A DNA stretch of 64,000 nucleotides from Blastocladiella emersonii ATCC 22665 (Eukaryota; Blastocladiomycota; Blastocladiomycetes; Blastocladiales; Blastocladiaceae): positions 744,001-808,000 of the forward strand of contig JANHCV010000008.1 of NCBI GenBank assembly GCA_025594325.1, read 5' to 3'. Positions 1-9,935 of the stretch are shown here, piece by piece (positions within the stretch are counted from its first letter, which is position 1; each line of letters begins with the position of its first letter). The notes under the pieces were generated by a model, which did no database searches, was not told the DNA's origin, and saw nothing but the letters and a program-made list of their open reading frames with translations. Made by a program: the position numbers and the translations under genes.

Positions 1-602
1 GATTCCGATCGCCGGCGCGAACGAGAGCTCGAACGAGGACGGTCCCGGGATCGCGTACGAGAAGCGCGTTCCGTTCGCGATTGAGAGCGCGATCGATCCG
101 AGCGCCGCAGATTATTCGCGGACTGAGAAGCTGATTGTGAGCGGTCGCGTGACGAAGGACGTGTAGAAGGCTGTGAGGGAAGCTTTTTGGCATCGCGCAA
201 GCTATCGGGTGCTTGGCCGTTCAAACTTGAGGTGGAACGGGACAGCTGGGCCTGTTCGCGGAGATGCACTTGCGCAAGACTAGGCACGCAGTTGCCGGCG
301 AGGTGACTGACTCCATCGTGGAAGGGAATCGGGCAGAGGTCGGGCGTCAAGTCAAGCTGCGACCGCAAACGCTCCAGGTTCGCAATTTCAGCAAGTGCCG
401 TTTGAAAATCGAGCTGGGTGCTCCAGGAGACCGCTTTCGAGGCCCGCGAGAGAAGTGCCGCGCGCATGACGGTTACACGCAGGTCCATGGTCCTGAGCAC
501 CACGGCTTCGAGAAGTGCATGGCGGTCTGCCGCACTGTCCGGAACCCGACTACCAGAGAGCTCATAACGCGCAAGAAGCTCGGTCGCGCCGGCCAAATCC
601 AT
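1..602 (-). CDS. GSR-1: gag-like SR-rich protein, N-terminal part (runs off left edge)
   Basis: The frame opens at ATG 602-600 and is still open at base 1, about 200 codons. Its first 90 residues match the N-termini of the other GSR copies: a 'LLARYE...' segment, then 'HALLEAVVLRTMDLRV', then a heptad-rich helix. From about residue 150 it becomes serine/arginine-rich (RSRDRPRSSSRSRRRS), as in GSR-4, -5 and -6. The gag-like and zinc-knuckle parts would lie outside the window. An upstream ATG at about 629 is followed by stops, so 602 is the better start. No frameshift is seen. Role unknown; a nucleic-acid-binding gag-like protein is inferred from family architecture only. Confidence 0.7.
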   Translation of the reverse strand, partial: MDLAGATELLARYELSGSRVPDSAADRHALLEAVVLRTMDLRVTVMRAALLSRASKAVSWSTQLDFQTALAEIANLERLRSQLDLTPDLCPIPFHDGVSHLAGNCVPSLAQVHLREQAQLSRSTSSLNGQAPDSLRDAKKLPSQPSTRPSSRDRSQSASQSANNLRRSDRSRSQSRTERASRTRSRDRPRSSSRSRRRSE

Positions 603-767
603 GTTATTATCCAGTTTCATTACGTTGCATAGAGTTATTTGCCAAGCTGCGTCGCTGGGGGTGAGGGCTCTGCAGAACGAGCGGCTGCGCAAAACTTCTC
701 GGAGAGCAGCGGGAGTGTGGCGCCGAGTGTGGCGCTGCGGGCGCACGCGCAGCCACCTGATTGATTA

Positions 768-778
768 ACGCGTCTCGC
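768..778 (-). promoter_or_regulatory. ACGCGTCTCGC element upstream of GSR-1
   Basis: This 11-mer (GCGAGACGCGT on the gene's strand) lies 166 bp upstream of the GSR-1 start. The same string occurs upstream of GSR-2 and GSR-6 and a one-mismatch form upstream of GSR-4. Here it is the left arm of an imperfect palindrome continuing to about 793. ACGCGT is the known fungal MluI cell-cycle box; that role here is inference. Confidence 0.45.
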
Positions 779-914
779 GCGCGGAGACGCGCTGACGGGG
801 GCGGCGATCACGGAGTCCGAAACTAAGAGGAACGCACGAGAGAGTCGGGTGTGCTAGGAATATTGGCGATTGGTAGCGTTAGGAACTGCTCCCCTCCGTG
901 CTGGGCTCTCAACC

Positions 915-1000
915 CCACCCCTCCTCCACCCCTCCCCCACCCACCCCTCCCCAACCCAACCTCAACTCAACCTCAACTCATCCTCAACTCAGCCCTTCAG
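915..1000. repeat. Pyrimidine tract and CCTCAACTCAA tandem repeat
   Basis: A C/T-only stretch (CCACCCCTCCCCCACC-like) runs into about three and a half copies of the 11-mer CCTCAACTCAA. It lies between GSR-1 and the 3' end of GSR-2. No gene is seen between 603 and 1069 apart from the upstream element of GSR-1. Confidence 0.6.
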
Positions 1001-1069
1001 CGCGTCAATGAAAGATACATGCGCTGCGGCGTCGTAGTTAACGCGTTGTGCGGAAAGAAATACGCGCGA

Positions 1070-2931
1070 TTAGAGGATGAAGAGCTTCTTAGTGGGCGCC
1101 TTGTCGCCGAACATCTTATTTACGCTGATGCCCGCGGCGGAGAGCGCGTTCACAATAGCAGCCGCGTTCTCTTCAGGAGCCCGGAGTCGGGAGCAGTCGG
1201 CGGTCGAGTGCGTGCGCGCGATGGGCCAAAGGCCCGGAAGTGATAAGCAAAAGTTGCAACAAAGGTCGGACCCGCGACTGGAAGGAGGAGTCGGCCTTGC
1301 CGTTGAGGTGGAGGATCGGTCCGAAATCGGGACAACACTCGGCTTTTGAGCGACGAGTCGTTCCCTGGAATTGTGCAAAGAATCTGGCTGGGGACCAGAC
1401 AAGGGTGCGCGCAAAGCTTGAGCAGCCAATTCAAGTGGCAGAGAAGATGATGCATTAGCGGACGGAGATTGATCGTGTTCAAAGGCGATTCGCAAAGTAT
1501 TCCGCGAGGGAGAATCAAGAGAAGCGCGCTGACGGCCAGGCGCACGCTCGGGCGATGGCGAGGAAACCGATCCGCGCGATCCAAACGGGCAAGTGAGGTG
1601 GCCGTGCAACTTCACCATATCGCCCAAGCTGCAGCCTTGATCAAACACCATCTCCGTGAGAGGATTGACTGCAGCACCCAAGGCGTAAAAGTGCTCGTCC
1701 GATAGCACTTGCTTGAGCTGGCGATTCCGCCGGTTTCTTGCCACTTCGAGGTCAATCACCTCCCCCAACATCGCGAGGAACCGCGGATGAAAGTCGAGCA
1801 CCGACTCGCCCGGAGCAAGCTTGAGAGCGCGCCAGCGGGCCACCCGTTCGCGCCGCCAGTTTGGGTCCGTCGCGTTGCAAAAAGCGCGGCGGGCCTCCTC
1901 ATTGCTCGTTGTCTCCTCCAAGAATATCGCAAAAGGCCGAGTACAGGTCGGGGTGCACGTTGGATCGCGCCGTCAGGAGCACGGAAGTGAGCGTTTTTGG
2001 CGCGTGAGCGACCGCCTCAAGTTGCGCAAGAAATCGGCGCGCGAGATGCGCGGGTGGATTGGTGCCGCCGCGAAGCTTGGGCACGTGCGTCCGAAGCACT
2101 TGGAACAGCTCCGGGTCATACGCACGCGGCCCGCAACGAGGGCCCGGTGAGTCGGGCTAAGAGCGGCACAGCGACTGGTCACGAGTTCGCGAGACAGGCC
2201 GAAGAAGAGCGCGAGACGGAGAATGCGAGCGAACCAAGTGGCGTAATTGGGTTGGGGTGCGGGATTGAGAGCGTCGGCGTTCTTCATGCGGGAGTTGGGC
2301 CGGCGATCGCGTTCGTGACCGCGGCCGCGCGGAGGAGGGCGCCCGACGTGAAGGTGAGCTTGAGTGGGATCGAGTCGAAAAGCGCATGCTCAGTCGCTGC
2401 TCGAGAGCCAGAGTGCGAGCGGAGCTCGCGCTGCAATTTACCGGCGTCGTTAAGCGGACACTGTGACCAGGCAAGCGTGCTCAAAGGAGCAGATGAGTTC
2501 AACGGTAGAGCATGCTGCGCATTCGATTTGAACGAAACAAGTGCAGCTGTGGTTGCGGTACGGCATGGAGTCGGTGCAATCATGCTGGAGGCTAGCACCG
2601 TCTATATGGCAAATGTCGCGATTACAAACATTGACCTGAGCGGCAGTCAACGCCGCTTTGATTCGAGCCTGTAAGAGCTCCAGCTCCGTGATCTCAGCGG
2701 AACTCTTACTGGTTGAAAAATCCGAAACATCCGGAGCCGAGCCCACGAGAGGCCGAGCGTAAGTAGAAAGTGCCGAGCGCATCATTGATATCCGTAGCTC
2801 CAACAACCGGCGTAGCACGGCTTCGAGGAGCGCTCGCCTGCCCGCTTCGGTCTTAGGAAGCTGGTCGACCTCACATAACGAGCAAGAGGTTTGGCCGCAT
2901 TGGCGAGATCCATCAATTCATCCGATTCCAT
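1070..2931 (-). pseudogene. GSR-2: degenerate full-length gag-like SR-rich gene
   Basis: All parts of the family are present in order on the minus strand but in shifting frames. ATG at 2931 starts 'MESDELMDLANAAK'. After a frameshift, 'ALLEAVLRRLLELRISMM' appears near 2830-2770. An SR-rich stretch lies at about 2470-2160. The gag-like half starts near 2100 ('LRTHVPKLRGG'), shifts frame near 1920, and continues with 'EETTSNEEARRAFCNATD' and 'WRRERVARWRALKLAPGES'. A zinc-knuckle-like C-x2-C-x12-H-x4-C follows at about 1240-1175. It stops early at 1070, losing most of the C-terminal domain. At least three frameshifts mean it cannot encode the whole protein. It has no reverse transcriptase, integrase or obvious LTR beside it. 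Confidence 0.75.
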
Positions 2932-3053
2932 TGTAACAAGTGTCACACGAGGCGAGCCTGATATCGTGGCCCGAAGCGGAGGTGGGGAAGATCAAGCGGG
3001 CGGGTGGCGGTCGGGCGTTTCGACCTCCTCCCATCATGTGACCGAACGCGTCG

Positions 3054-3064
3054 ACGCGTCTCGC
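3054..3064 (-). promoter_or_regulatory. ACGCGTCTCGC element upstream of GSR-2
   Basis: Identical 11-mer to the one at 768, 123 bp upstream of the GSR-2 start. Further ACGCGT-type sequences lie at 3334-3360. Nothing gene-like is supported between 3065 and 3940; the short frames there have no family resemblance. Confidence 0.45.
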
Positions 3065-3940
3065 TTCTCGCTCCTCAGGATGGATGGAAGCTCATGCGGG
3101 GTGGGGGTTCATGGGGCAGAGCGGGCCGGCGGCGGTTGGGTCCGGGTACTGGTTGTGCGTGAGCATAGTGACAATCCGCAGCGGGGATCTAAGTTCACGG
3201 ATGATCCAAGTACAGTGCATGGAGAGCCAAGAGCGTTTCTGGGTCGGGGGTAGCTGGAACCATGGGCAAGAAAGATCGATACGGTGGTAACCGCGAGCAC
3301 TGATTTGCTGGCCGCGATCAGGTGATTGTTGGACGCGTCTCGCACGCGTGTCTCGCACGCACGCATGCACCGGCGGCGCGGGCAAAAGAGCAGGCTTTTG
3401 ACCGGATATTCCAATTCAATTCACAAGAACACACGCAGGCACTTGAATCGGACACGAACACGGCACACGAGGGGCAGAAGGGTTATCGCTTGTCTGACAC
3501 ACTGTCGTGTTCTATCGTCGCTAACCCGTAGGTCATCAACCAGTGGGGGGTATCGAACACATGACATCGCACCCCGACACACTCAAGATTGACGGCACAC
3601 TCGGGCGCTCCGGTCACGCTACAGGCACGTAGCGTCGGTCAACCGCGGCCATAACGTATGCGAGCCCTCTCTCATTGCAGCCCAAGTGCAGCATTACTCA
3701 GATATATTGCGTATAGGTTTAAAGCTCGGCCGCTCTAGCTTCGTCCGTGTCCGGTGCGGCGCGCCATGAAGCAAATCGTTCGAGTTCGACACGCCAAGCT
3801 TGTTTTTTTTTTCCCGGGGCACCCCACCAGGGCGCGTCAGCTGCGAAATTTGGAAACTATTACAGGATCTCCAAGAGCGCGATGGCTCGAATCGTAGGTT
3901 TGCCATCGACGAGAACTCTGATCGGAGTATACGGATCGTT

Positions 3941-4683
3941 TCATGAGCTCCCACGTTCTGTTAAACGGTTGCCCCACTTCCTGTTGCCCCACGAGAACTC
4001 TGGGGCAGCCAGTGAAAGGGGACATCCAAGTGTAAGATCCAGTTTTTCCGCATCTCCAAGCACAAAAAGACGACCGCGTTGGAAGCTGCGCTCACAAGGG
4101 TCTCGGTACGAAGCTGGCGACACCAAACCAAGAGATTTCCTAGAGGGAGTCGGGGCGTTGAACGTGAGTCGCTTGATCGTTGGAAACGGTTCTGATTTAC
4201 CGTACAATGAGACCTTGTACACATCAGCCGCCTCTTCCTCGCGATCAGAGCACAGTCTCCGGCCCAGTCCACCAAAGAAAACGGGTTCGCCCTCGGCAGT
4301 CTTGAAGTCAGACTCGGCGGTGAATGAGAGCGTTGTACGCAAGCAATGTCGACGAAGGGTCAACATGGTCGTGAGAATTGGTTCCTGACCGTTGTCGCTC
4401 TGGGCCTCGCTTAGTCCAGTTTCATCGAAGGCTGGCAAGTTGTGAAGAAGAACTTCGGTTTCCGGGGGGAGTTCAGGATATCCAGGTTAAGACAAACGCT
4501 CGTCCTCGGGTGTTTCGACGCAAGAATCGCGGCCTTGAGCTCGGAGGCATCGAGAGTAGCAGCGCGGACTCCGAGTCGAAGGTGAGAGTTGGAAGTCGCG
4601 AGCGGGCTGGCAAGAACCCGAATCACCTCGTCTTCAGGCATGTCGCTGAACTTGACCGCGCCAAGGATACTAGCGGGACTAAT
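3941..4683 (-). pseudogene. Broken gene fragment abutting Helitron copy 1, possibly LRR-like
   Basis: Two overlapping minus-strand frames (4683 to 4411, and 4438 to 3941) join by a frameshift near 4430. The first reads out of the Helitron end into 'SDMPEDEVIRVLASPLA' and 'ASKHPRTSVCLNLDIL'. The second contains 'VYKVSLYGKSEPFPTIKRL' and 'LFVLGDAEKLDLTLGC'. Regularly spaced leucines suggest an LRR/F-box type protein, but I do not recognise the family. The 5' end is missing, replaced by the Helitron terminus at 4684. Confidence 0.35.
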
Positions 4684-5867
4684 TCTCAGCAGTAGGCTGA
4701 GTTTCTGTGGAGCTGAATTCGCGCTCAAGCTGGGCCATTTGGCACGCCTGACTTTTCTGCCACTCCCATCAACACGCGTCGCGACGCGTCTCGGTCGAGC
4801 TCGAATTATCTTCTCCTCAATTTTCTCCAAATCCTCTTAATAAATCTACCCTCTCACTCTATGAAACTCAACTAAAATCGTCTGGGGCACAGTTCGACGT
4901 CGGAATACTCTCCGTGTACCTGACCTCTCACTCTTCCCGCTCCTCCCGCGGCCACTGTGCATATCCTCTACATTTCCTCCGTCCTTCATGTCCTACGTGG
5001 GCATCCACACGCTTCCCTGACGCTTTGATTTAATTCACCGCTTGCGCGTATTGTGTCTCGCGTTTTTTGTCTCGCGTCTCCTGTCTCGCACTCGTGGCGT
5101 GCGCGAGACACATCGCGTCTCTTGTGTCTCACTAGCACGAGACGCGCACGCGCGTTGCCAGACACGCGCGTGAGAGCGCGTTCGTTGCGCGGACGGCAAA
5201 TTCCCACGCGTCTGGACGCGTGGGAGCGCGTGTGTGCGCGACGCGTGTGTGCGCGACGCGTTGGCACGCGCGTGACGGCGAATTCCCACACGTCGACACG
5301 CGTGCGAGCGCGTCTGGTGCGCGGACGGCAAAATCGCTTGCTTCTTTCTTCCGTGCTTTCTCACGCGGCATCGTCAACGGCGTCATTGGCCGTGTTGAAG
5401 GCTTTGCCACCGACGCGAACAACGACATTGATGCAGTCATCATCCGGCCCAACAAGGATCTGGGTCGCATGCCCAAGCTACCCGGGATCCCCGACGGCTG
5501 CTTCCCGCTGCGCCGCGAGATCGCCTCGTTCCGCCTCAAGAACAAGGTGGCCGGCACATCCAAGACGATCCATCGAGCCCAGTTCCCGCTCGAGCTCGCG
5601 TACGCGCTGACGGCGCACAAGGCCCAAGGGATGACCCTCGAAAAGGTCATCGTTGATCTCGCCGACATGACGCGTGGATCGTTACCGTGGCGCTTCCTGT
5701 ACATGATCCTATCGCGTGTACGGCGCGGTGACGACATCCTGATCCTGCGTGATCCAGGTATCCAAGGCCTGAATCAAACACAGGATCAACATTTACTTGC
5801 CGAGTACGCTCGACTGCAAAGTCTGGCGGAGGCAACCACTACCTAGTCCTTAGCTCATTAATACATG
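4684..5867 (+). mobile_element. Helitron copy 1 (Helitron2/Helentron-like), 3' end missing
   Basis: This is the same 1,184 bp as in copies 2 and 3 with no length difference. It begins TCTCAGCAGTAGGC with a T before it. It carries the C-terminal piece of a Pif1-like helicase reading toward the element's 3' end. Homology stops after ...AATACATG at 5867, so the last 123 bp, with the subterminal inverted repeat, hairpin and CTAG end, are lost. GSR-3 begins at that point. The interior (5050-5340) is extremely rich in ACGCGT and GAGAC strings and holds a perfect palindrome, CCCACGCGTC-TG-GACGCGTGGG, at 5203-5224. No Rep domain is present, so the copy is non-autonomous. Confidence 0.8.
5356..5846 (+). 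pseudogene. Helitron helicase, C-terminal fragment (Pif1-like motifs V-VI)
   Basis: About 160 residues of a Pif1-type superfamily-1 helicase. 'NGVIGRVEGF' matches the conserved segment before motif V. 'FPLELAYALTAHKAQGMTL' is the motif V region with the invariant H-K-x-Q-G. 'YMILSRVRRGDDILIL' is motif VI. Walker A/B and the Rep nuclease are absent. The apparent N-terminal extension of the frame, 5220-5355, is CpG-rich repeat and unlikely to be coding. In complete Helitrons this helicase unwinds DNA for rolling-circle transposition; this fragment cannot do so alone. Confidence 0.8.
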
Positions 5868-6430
5868 CACAATAAGCTCGCGCATCACCCACTCGCGCAC
5901 GTCCCGTTTGCGCGAAAGCGCGCTTCTACCCAGTTTCGGAAGCCGGTCCATGGCCAACATCACATCTCGGCCGCGCACAATGATGTTGAGATCGGCCTTC
6001 GACGTTGATGATCTGGGACACGGTTCAACATCAAGCTGGTTGATCCAGCCGCCCATCAGCATAAACTGTTTGTTCCTAGGCTTCTTGTATCCGACGGTGG
6101 GTGAGATCGGAACGCGCGCAGCAGTTAGCGCGTCAAAAATGGCACGTGGGTTTTCTGCCGCGGGCAGTCCGATGTGAAGTGCGTTTGCGCACTGGATCGC
6201 GGGTCGCGAAGGAATCCGCAGAAATGACAGGGAGTGCAAGGCGCGTGGACTGCTGCAAGTGAACCCGCGGTCGGTGGAGGTGGGTATGCGGACGCAATGG
6301 GGGCTGGTTTTGTGGAAGCTGTTGCACGCGCCGAGCCTCGAGGAAACTCGGAAGGCTGGCGAGCACTGCGGGGCGACGCACGTTTCGAAACGCGACCCGT
6401 GCAGGTGAACAACGCGCCGCGCCACGGCGC
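5868..6430 (-). pseudogene. GSR-3: C-terminal relic
   Basis: Only the zinc knuckle and C-terminal domain survive. The knuckle is in one frame at about 6250-6180 (CHFC ... THFTSDC). A frameshift near 6170 leads into 'NPRAIFDALTAARVPIS', then 'NIIVRGRDVMLAMDRL' and 'REWVMRELIV'. These match GSR-6 ('NADAIVAALDVAGIQV', 'ATIVRGRTVIAAMERV', 'GAFRELFVYIRKR'). The ORF ends inside the Helitron copy 1 homology (stop at 5850-5852), so the join at 5867/5868 is a truncation boundary. No N-terminal or SR portion is found upstream, and nothing is supported between 6431 and 6724. Confidence 0.6.
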
Positions 6431-6724
6431 GCACTCATGTCCTCACTGTTCCGCGAAACGAAATAAAATGACGCGACAAGGGCAAGACGTGATGCATGGG
6501 GTTGCGAGGCCCGCGGACTCGCTCGAAGGGTCGGAAGAGAGGGGTAGATCGAGGAGTGCATGCAAAACGATCCCGTGGATGCAGCGGGAATGCGTCACGC
6601 CGCGGCGCAGCGCGCTTGCGACCCCGCGGCCCCGAGCAAGGGCGAGATAGCCGGTGAACTCAAAAAAAAGGATGGAGGTGTAGTCAAAAGGCAGAGAGGA
6701 CACAGTGGTCATGGCTGGTGATGC

Positions 6725-9700
6725 CTACGGGTACAAGATTTTGTGGAAGGCGGGCCACGACGCGGTACCGGTCGTCAGGTCCAAAGCCGCCGGCGGACCC
6801 GCAGCAAAGTCGTCAGCCGCGTTCTTCTCAGGGTGTGTGTAGCGGTGGATCCAGGTGCACACGGACTCGGCGAGCGTCGGCTGGACCGAGGCATCGACCC
6901 GTTGGACAATGAGCTTCCGCGACACCTTGGTGTGGTCCTCAGCCGCGGCGGCGACGACCATTTCGGCCATCCAGCTGTTGCGACGGAATGCCACGTCAAT
7001 GATCTCGACCATTCGATCGTGCGGTGCGAGTGACGGGTGCGTGACTAGATGCAAGGGCGGTGTACGGGTCAGTCAAGCAGGGGTCCGACGCGAGCGCGGA
7101 CGCGCGACGCGTACCCGACGAGAATGTGAGTGAGAGGGTCTTGCGCTTGCTGCGCCTGCTGCGCTTGCTGGCCTTGGCACCGACGGCGACTCCTGGAACT
7201 GCGACGTCGTCCGGTGCTGCAACGTTGTTGGGTACCGCGACGAGGTGCGCGCGGCTCGCAAAGGACGCGAGGTGGAAGGCGAGGGCGGCGGCGAGATGGG
7301 GATCGCTTAGCTGGCCAATAAGCTTGATCCCGGCCGTGATGGTCGCGTCGCGGTACTCGTCGTCAAACGCCGCCATGGCGAGGGCGGCGCGGCACTGGTC
7401 GGCGGCCTTGGCGACGTGCGGGAAGTGCGTGCTGCGAGGATCCGGCGCGACGACAACGCCGTCAAGGATGCGGGGGCCGTAGCGCTCGTAGAGGAACGCG
7501 AACGGACCGGCGGCGGCGCGGACCGGGTCAAAGTCGCGGTCGAGGATCTCACTGAGCTTGATCTTGGGGCGGTCCGCCGGGCGCCTGTCGGTCGCGGTAG
7601 GACGGACGCGACCTACGTATTTCGGGTCCAGGCGGAGGATCGAGACGAGGACCTCGAGCATGGTCGTGCCCGGCGGAACCCGGACGTCGGTGGCGCAGTG
7701 GGCGGCGAGCTTTGGCACGCTCGCGCGGAGCCAGCGGAGCCGCTCGCAGTCCATGTGGAGGAGATGGTCCATGAGGCCCGTGTGCGCGTTGAGCGACTCG
7801 GCGAGGCGGCCGACGGCAGCGTCGTCGGCGATGATCTGGTTGATGAGGCGGAAGGCCTCGCGCGTCACCTTGGCGACATTGGGAACAGCGTCAATCTGAG
7901 GCGGCGACGCTGGTACGGGACCGGGCGCAACCTGGCCCGGCGGTTGGTGCGCGGGCGGGAGCGGGGGGAGCGGGGGGAGCGGGGGGAGCGGGGGGAGCGG
8001 GGGGAGCGGGGGGAGGAAGGACGCGGCAGCGTGACGAGCAGACACGACCGCGGGCGGAAGCTGACTCGTCGGCGGTATCGGCAGGTCCTCAGGGCCGCGC
8101 GCAGTCTTGGCAGTGGCAGACACAGCCGACGGGGCGTCGGCGCCGCGGGCTTGCGGCGGCGCGATCAGCGGGGTCTCGCACACGGCCGGGGGCACAGACG
8201 GCGGCGTAGTCGGCGGGCAGGGGCCGGACGCGGTCAGGGTGACGACGCGGAACGTGTCGGTGACCTTGGCGCCCTCCGACGCAGTCGACAAGTCCTCGAC
8301 GACGATCGAGTATGGCGACGGGCCCGTTGATCCGGGTAGCGGGCCCGCGGCCACAACCACGGGGGCCGGGTCGGCGGCGGACCCACCCGCGTCCTCGGCG
8401 ATGAGCTGCGTCGCGACCAGTGCCGCGGGGGCCGGGTTGGTGGTGGAACCGCTCGCGGGCGCGAGGGTGGCGGTGGCGGCGGGCGTGACCGTGGCCCGGG
8501 CCTCGGGGACGTCGACGTCCATTGGGTCCTCCGGTCCGCGATCAGGCTGCTCGCGCTCCTCGAACTCGCGTGCAAGCCTGGCAGCGAAGTTACCACCCGC
8601 CCAGAAAAGCTTGCGCGGGGGCGGCAGGTTCGGACGGCGTCGCTTGGTCGGCGGGGGCGGGACCTTGTTGGCGCGAACTGGAAGGGTTCGACATGGTTAG
8701 GGAACCGCGACGAGAGGGTGTGGAAGCGGATGAGAGCGTACCGTCGTCTTCGTCGTCGTCGGAGGCTGGGCGGCGGGGCGGGCGCGGCGACTGGATCGGG
8801 TCGAGGACAGCGGAGTGGTTCAGCTGCGGCGGCGTCGTGGCCGTGGTCGAGTCGGGCAGGACGTCGTCGACGACCTTGCCAAACTCCGTGTCGCCGGCGG
8901 CCGTACCCGAATCCGCGTCGCCGGCGGCCGTGTCCAGCTGGTGGGCGCAGGGAATCCCAGGTGGGTCAGGCGAACGTGAGCGCGAACGCGAAAGGGCATG
9001 GGTTGCGCGACGAGGCTGCGGCGACGAAGTGCGCTGCCGTTTCCGAGCGGACGAAGCATGAAGTTTGCGAGATCGAGAACGAGGTCGGGAACGCGAGCGC
9101 GAGCGGGAGCTAGAGCGCCGGCGCGGCCGAGTCGATGTACGAGATTGCGAGCGCGAGCGGGAGCTGGAACGCCGGCGCGACCTACGCGGCACGGGAGATC
9201 GAGATCGAGACCGCCGGCGTGACTCTTGTGAAGTGCGAGAAGGAGACTGAGATCCAGGGTGCAAACCAGAGACACGCGACGATTGGTGCGAGCGGGTCTT
9301 GGAGCGGGACCGGTTGCGCGACTGCGTGCGAGAGTGGTGCTCGCGAGAACGAGGCAGAGAATCGCGCCGCTGCGTCGTTGTCGACGGGTTTGACGACCTC
9401 GATTGGGAACGCAAATCGTGCGCAAGGCCCAGTGAGCAAGGCGTCGAGTCAAGCGAAACCGGTGTAGAGCGGGTTGAGCCCGCCAGAGAGTCAGCTTGGA
9501 GCTGAGCACGAAGTAGCTCGAGTCCCGCAAGCTCCCTGGAGTGCGCGGGCCGTTGGTCTCCCGCGCCCGATTGTTCGGAAGTCGCGCCGGGAGACGATGC
9601 ACAAGTAGACAGCGCCGATCGTATCAATACAACTCTAAGCTCCATCTCGAAGCAGCACAGATTCAAGGAGCGCTCGTCGGTCGGCCTCGCTGTCCGGAAG

Positions 9701-9772
9701 CGCAGTTGAGGGGTCATAACGTGCAAGGAGTTTGGCCGCCTCCGCGGTGTACATGGGTCTATCTGAGTGCAT
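6725..9772 (-). CDS. GSR-4: SR-rich GSR N-terminus spliced to a different ~630-residue protein (frameshifted start)
   Basis: Three exons fit: 9772-8742, 8677-7115 and 7044-6725. The introns, 8741-8678 and 7114-7045, both have GTACGC donors and CTAAC/CTGAC branch sites, and phases match at both junctions. The start region 'AAKLLARYDPSTALP' is GSR-type, but one frameshift near 9640 separates it from the following helix. A long SR-rich domain then ends at 'PDPPGIPCAH', exactly where other GSR proteins begin their gag-like domain. Here it is replaced by an acidic segment, a basic 'KRRRPNLPPPRKLFW' and a Pro-Leu repeat. A helical C-terminal half follows, with 'LLHMDCERLRWLRASVPKL' and 'AFLYERYGPRILDG'. 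I do not recognise this half. It could be an unrelated nuclear protein whose 5' end was taken over by a GSR insertion. No zinc knuckle. Confidence 0.6.
7957..8014. repeat. 9-bp tandem repeat coding Pro-Pro-Leu
   Basis: About six copies of GGGGGGAGC inside the second exon of GSR-4, translated on the minus strand as (PPL)n. The frame is kept because the unit is a multiple of three. Confidence 0.85.
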
Positions 9773-9877
9773 TGCATAGAGTGGCGTCGGGAGAATACAT
9801 TGAAGACGAATGATAGCCGAGAGAAGAAGGGGAGTGGCGAGAAGGGCCAGCAAGCTCGCCCGGTCCCGTGAGCTGAA

Positions 9878-9888
9878 ACTCGTCTCGC
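9878..9888 (-). promoter_or_regulatory. ACGCGTCTCGC-like element upstream of GSR-4 (one mismatch)
   Basis: ACTCGTCTCGC, 106 bp upstream of the GSR-4 start. One base differs from the element at 768, 3054 and 13872. GSR-5 has only a shorter match (GTCTCGC, 11757-11763) 164 bp upstream of its start. Confidence 0.35.
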
Positions 9889-9935
9889 GCTTCAAGCCAC
9901 GACCACGAGGAGAGGCACACCAACGATGTATCCAA

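Noticed and set aside
3530-3580. A possible tRNA T-arm-like string (GGGGTATCGAACAC) on either strand
   Set aside because: No acceptor stem, D-arm or anticodon arm could be paired with it.
5053-5610. Frames of 100-200 codons inside the Helitron in other phases, repeated in all three copies
   Set aside because: They are repeated only because the DNA is; sequence is Arg/Thr/His-rich from ACGCGT repeats and out of frame with the helicase fragment.
5356-5846. Host Pif1 helicase gene
   Set aside because: Only the last third is present, it is repeated three times with identical borders, and it lies between transposon ends.
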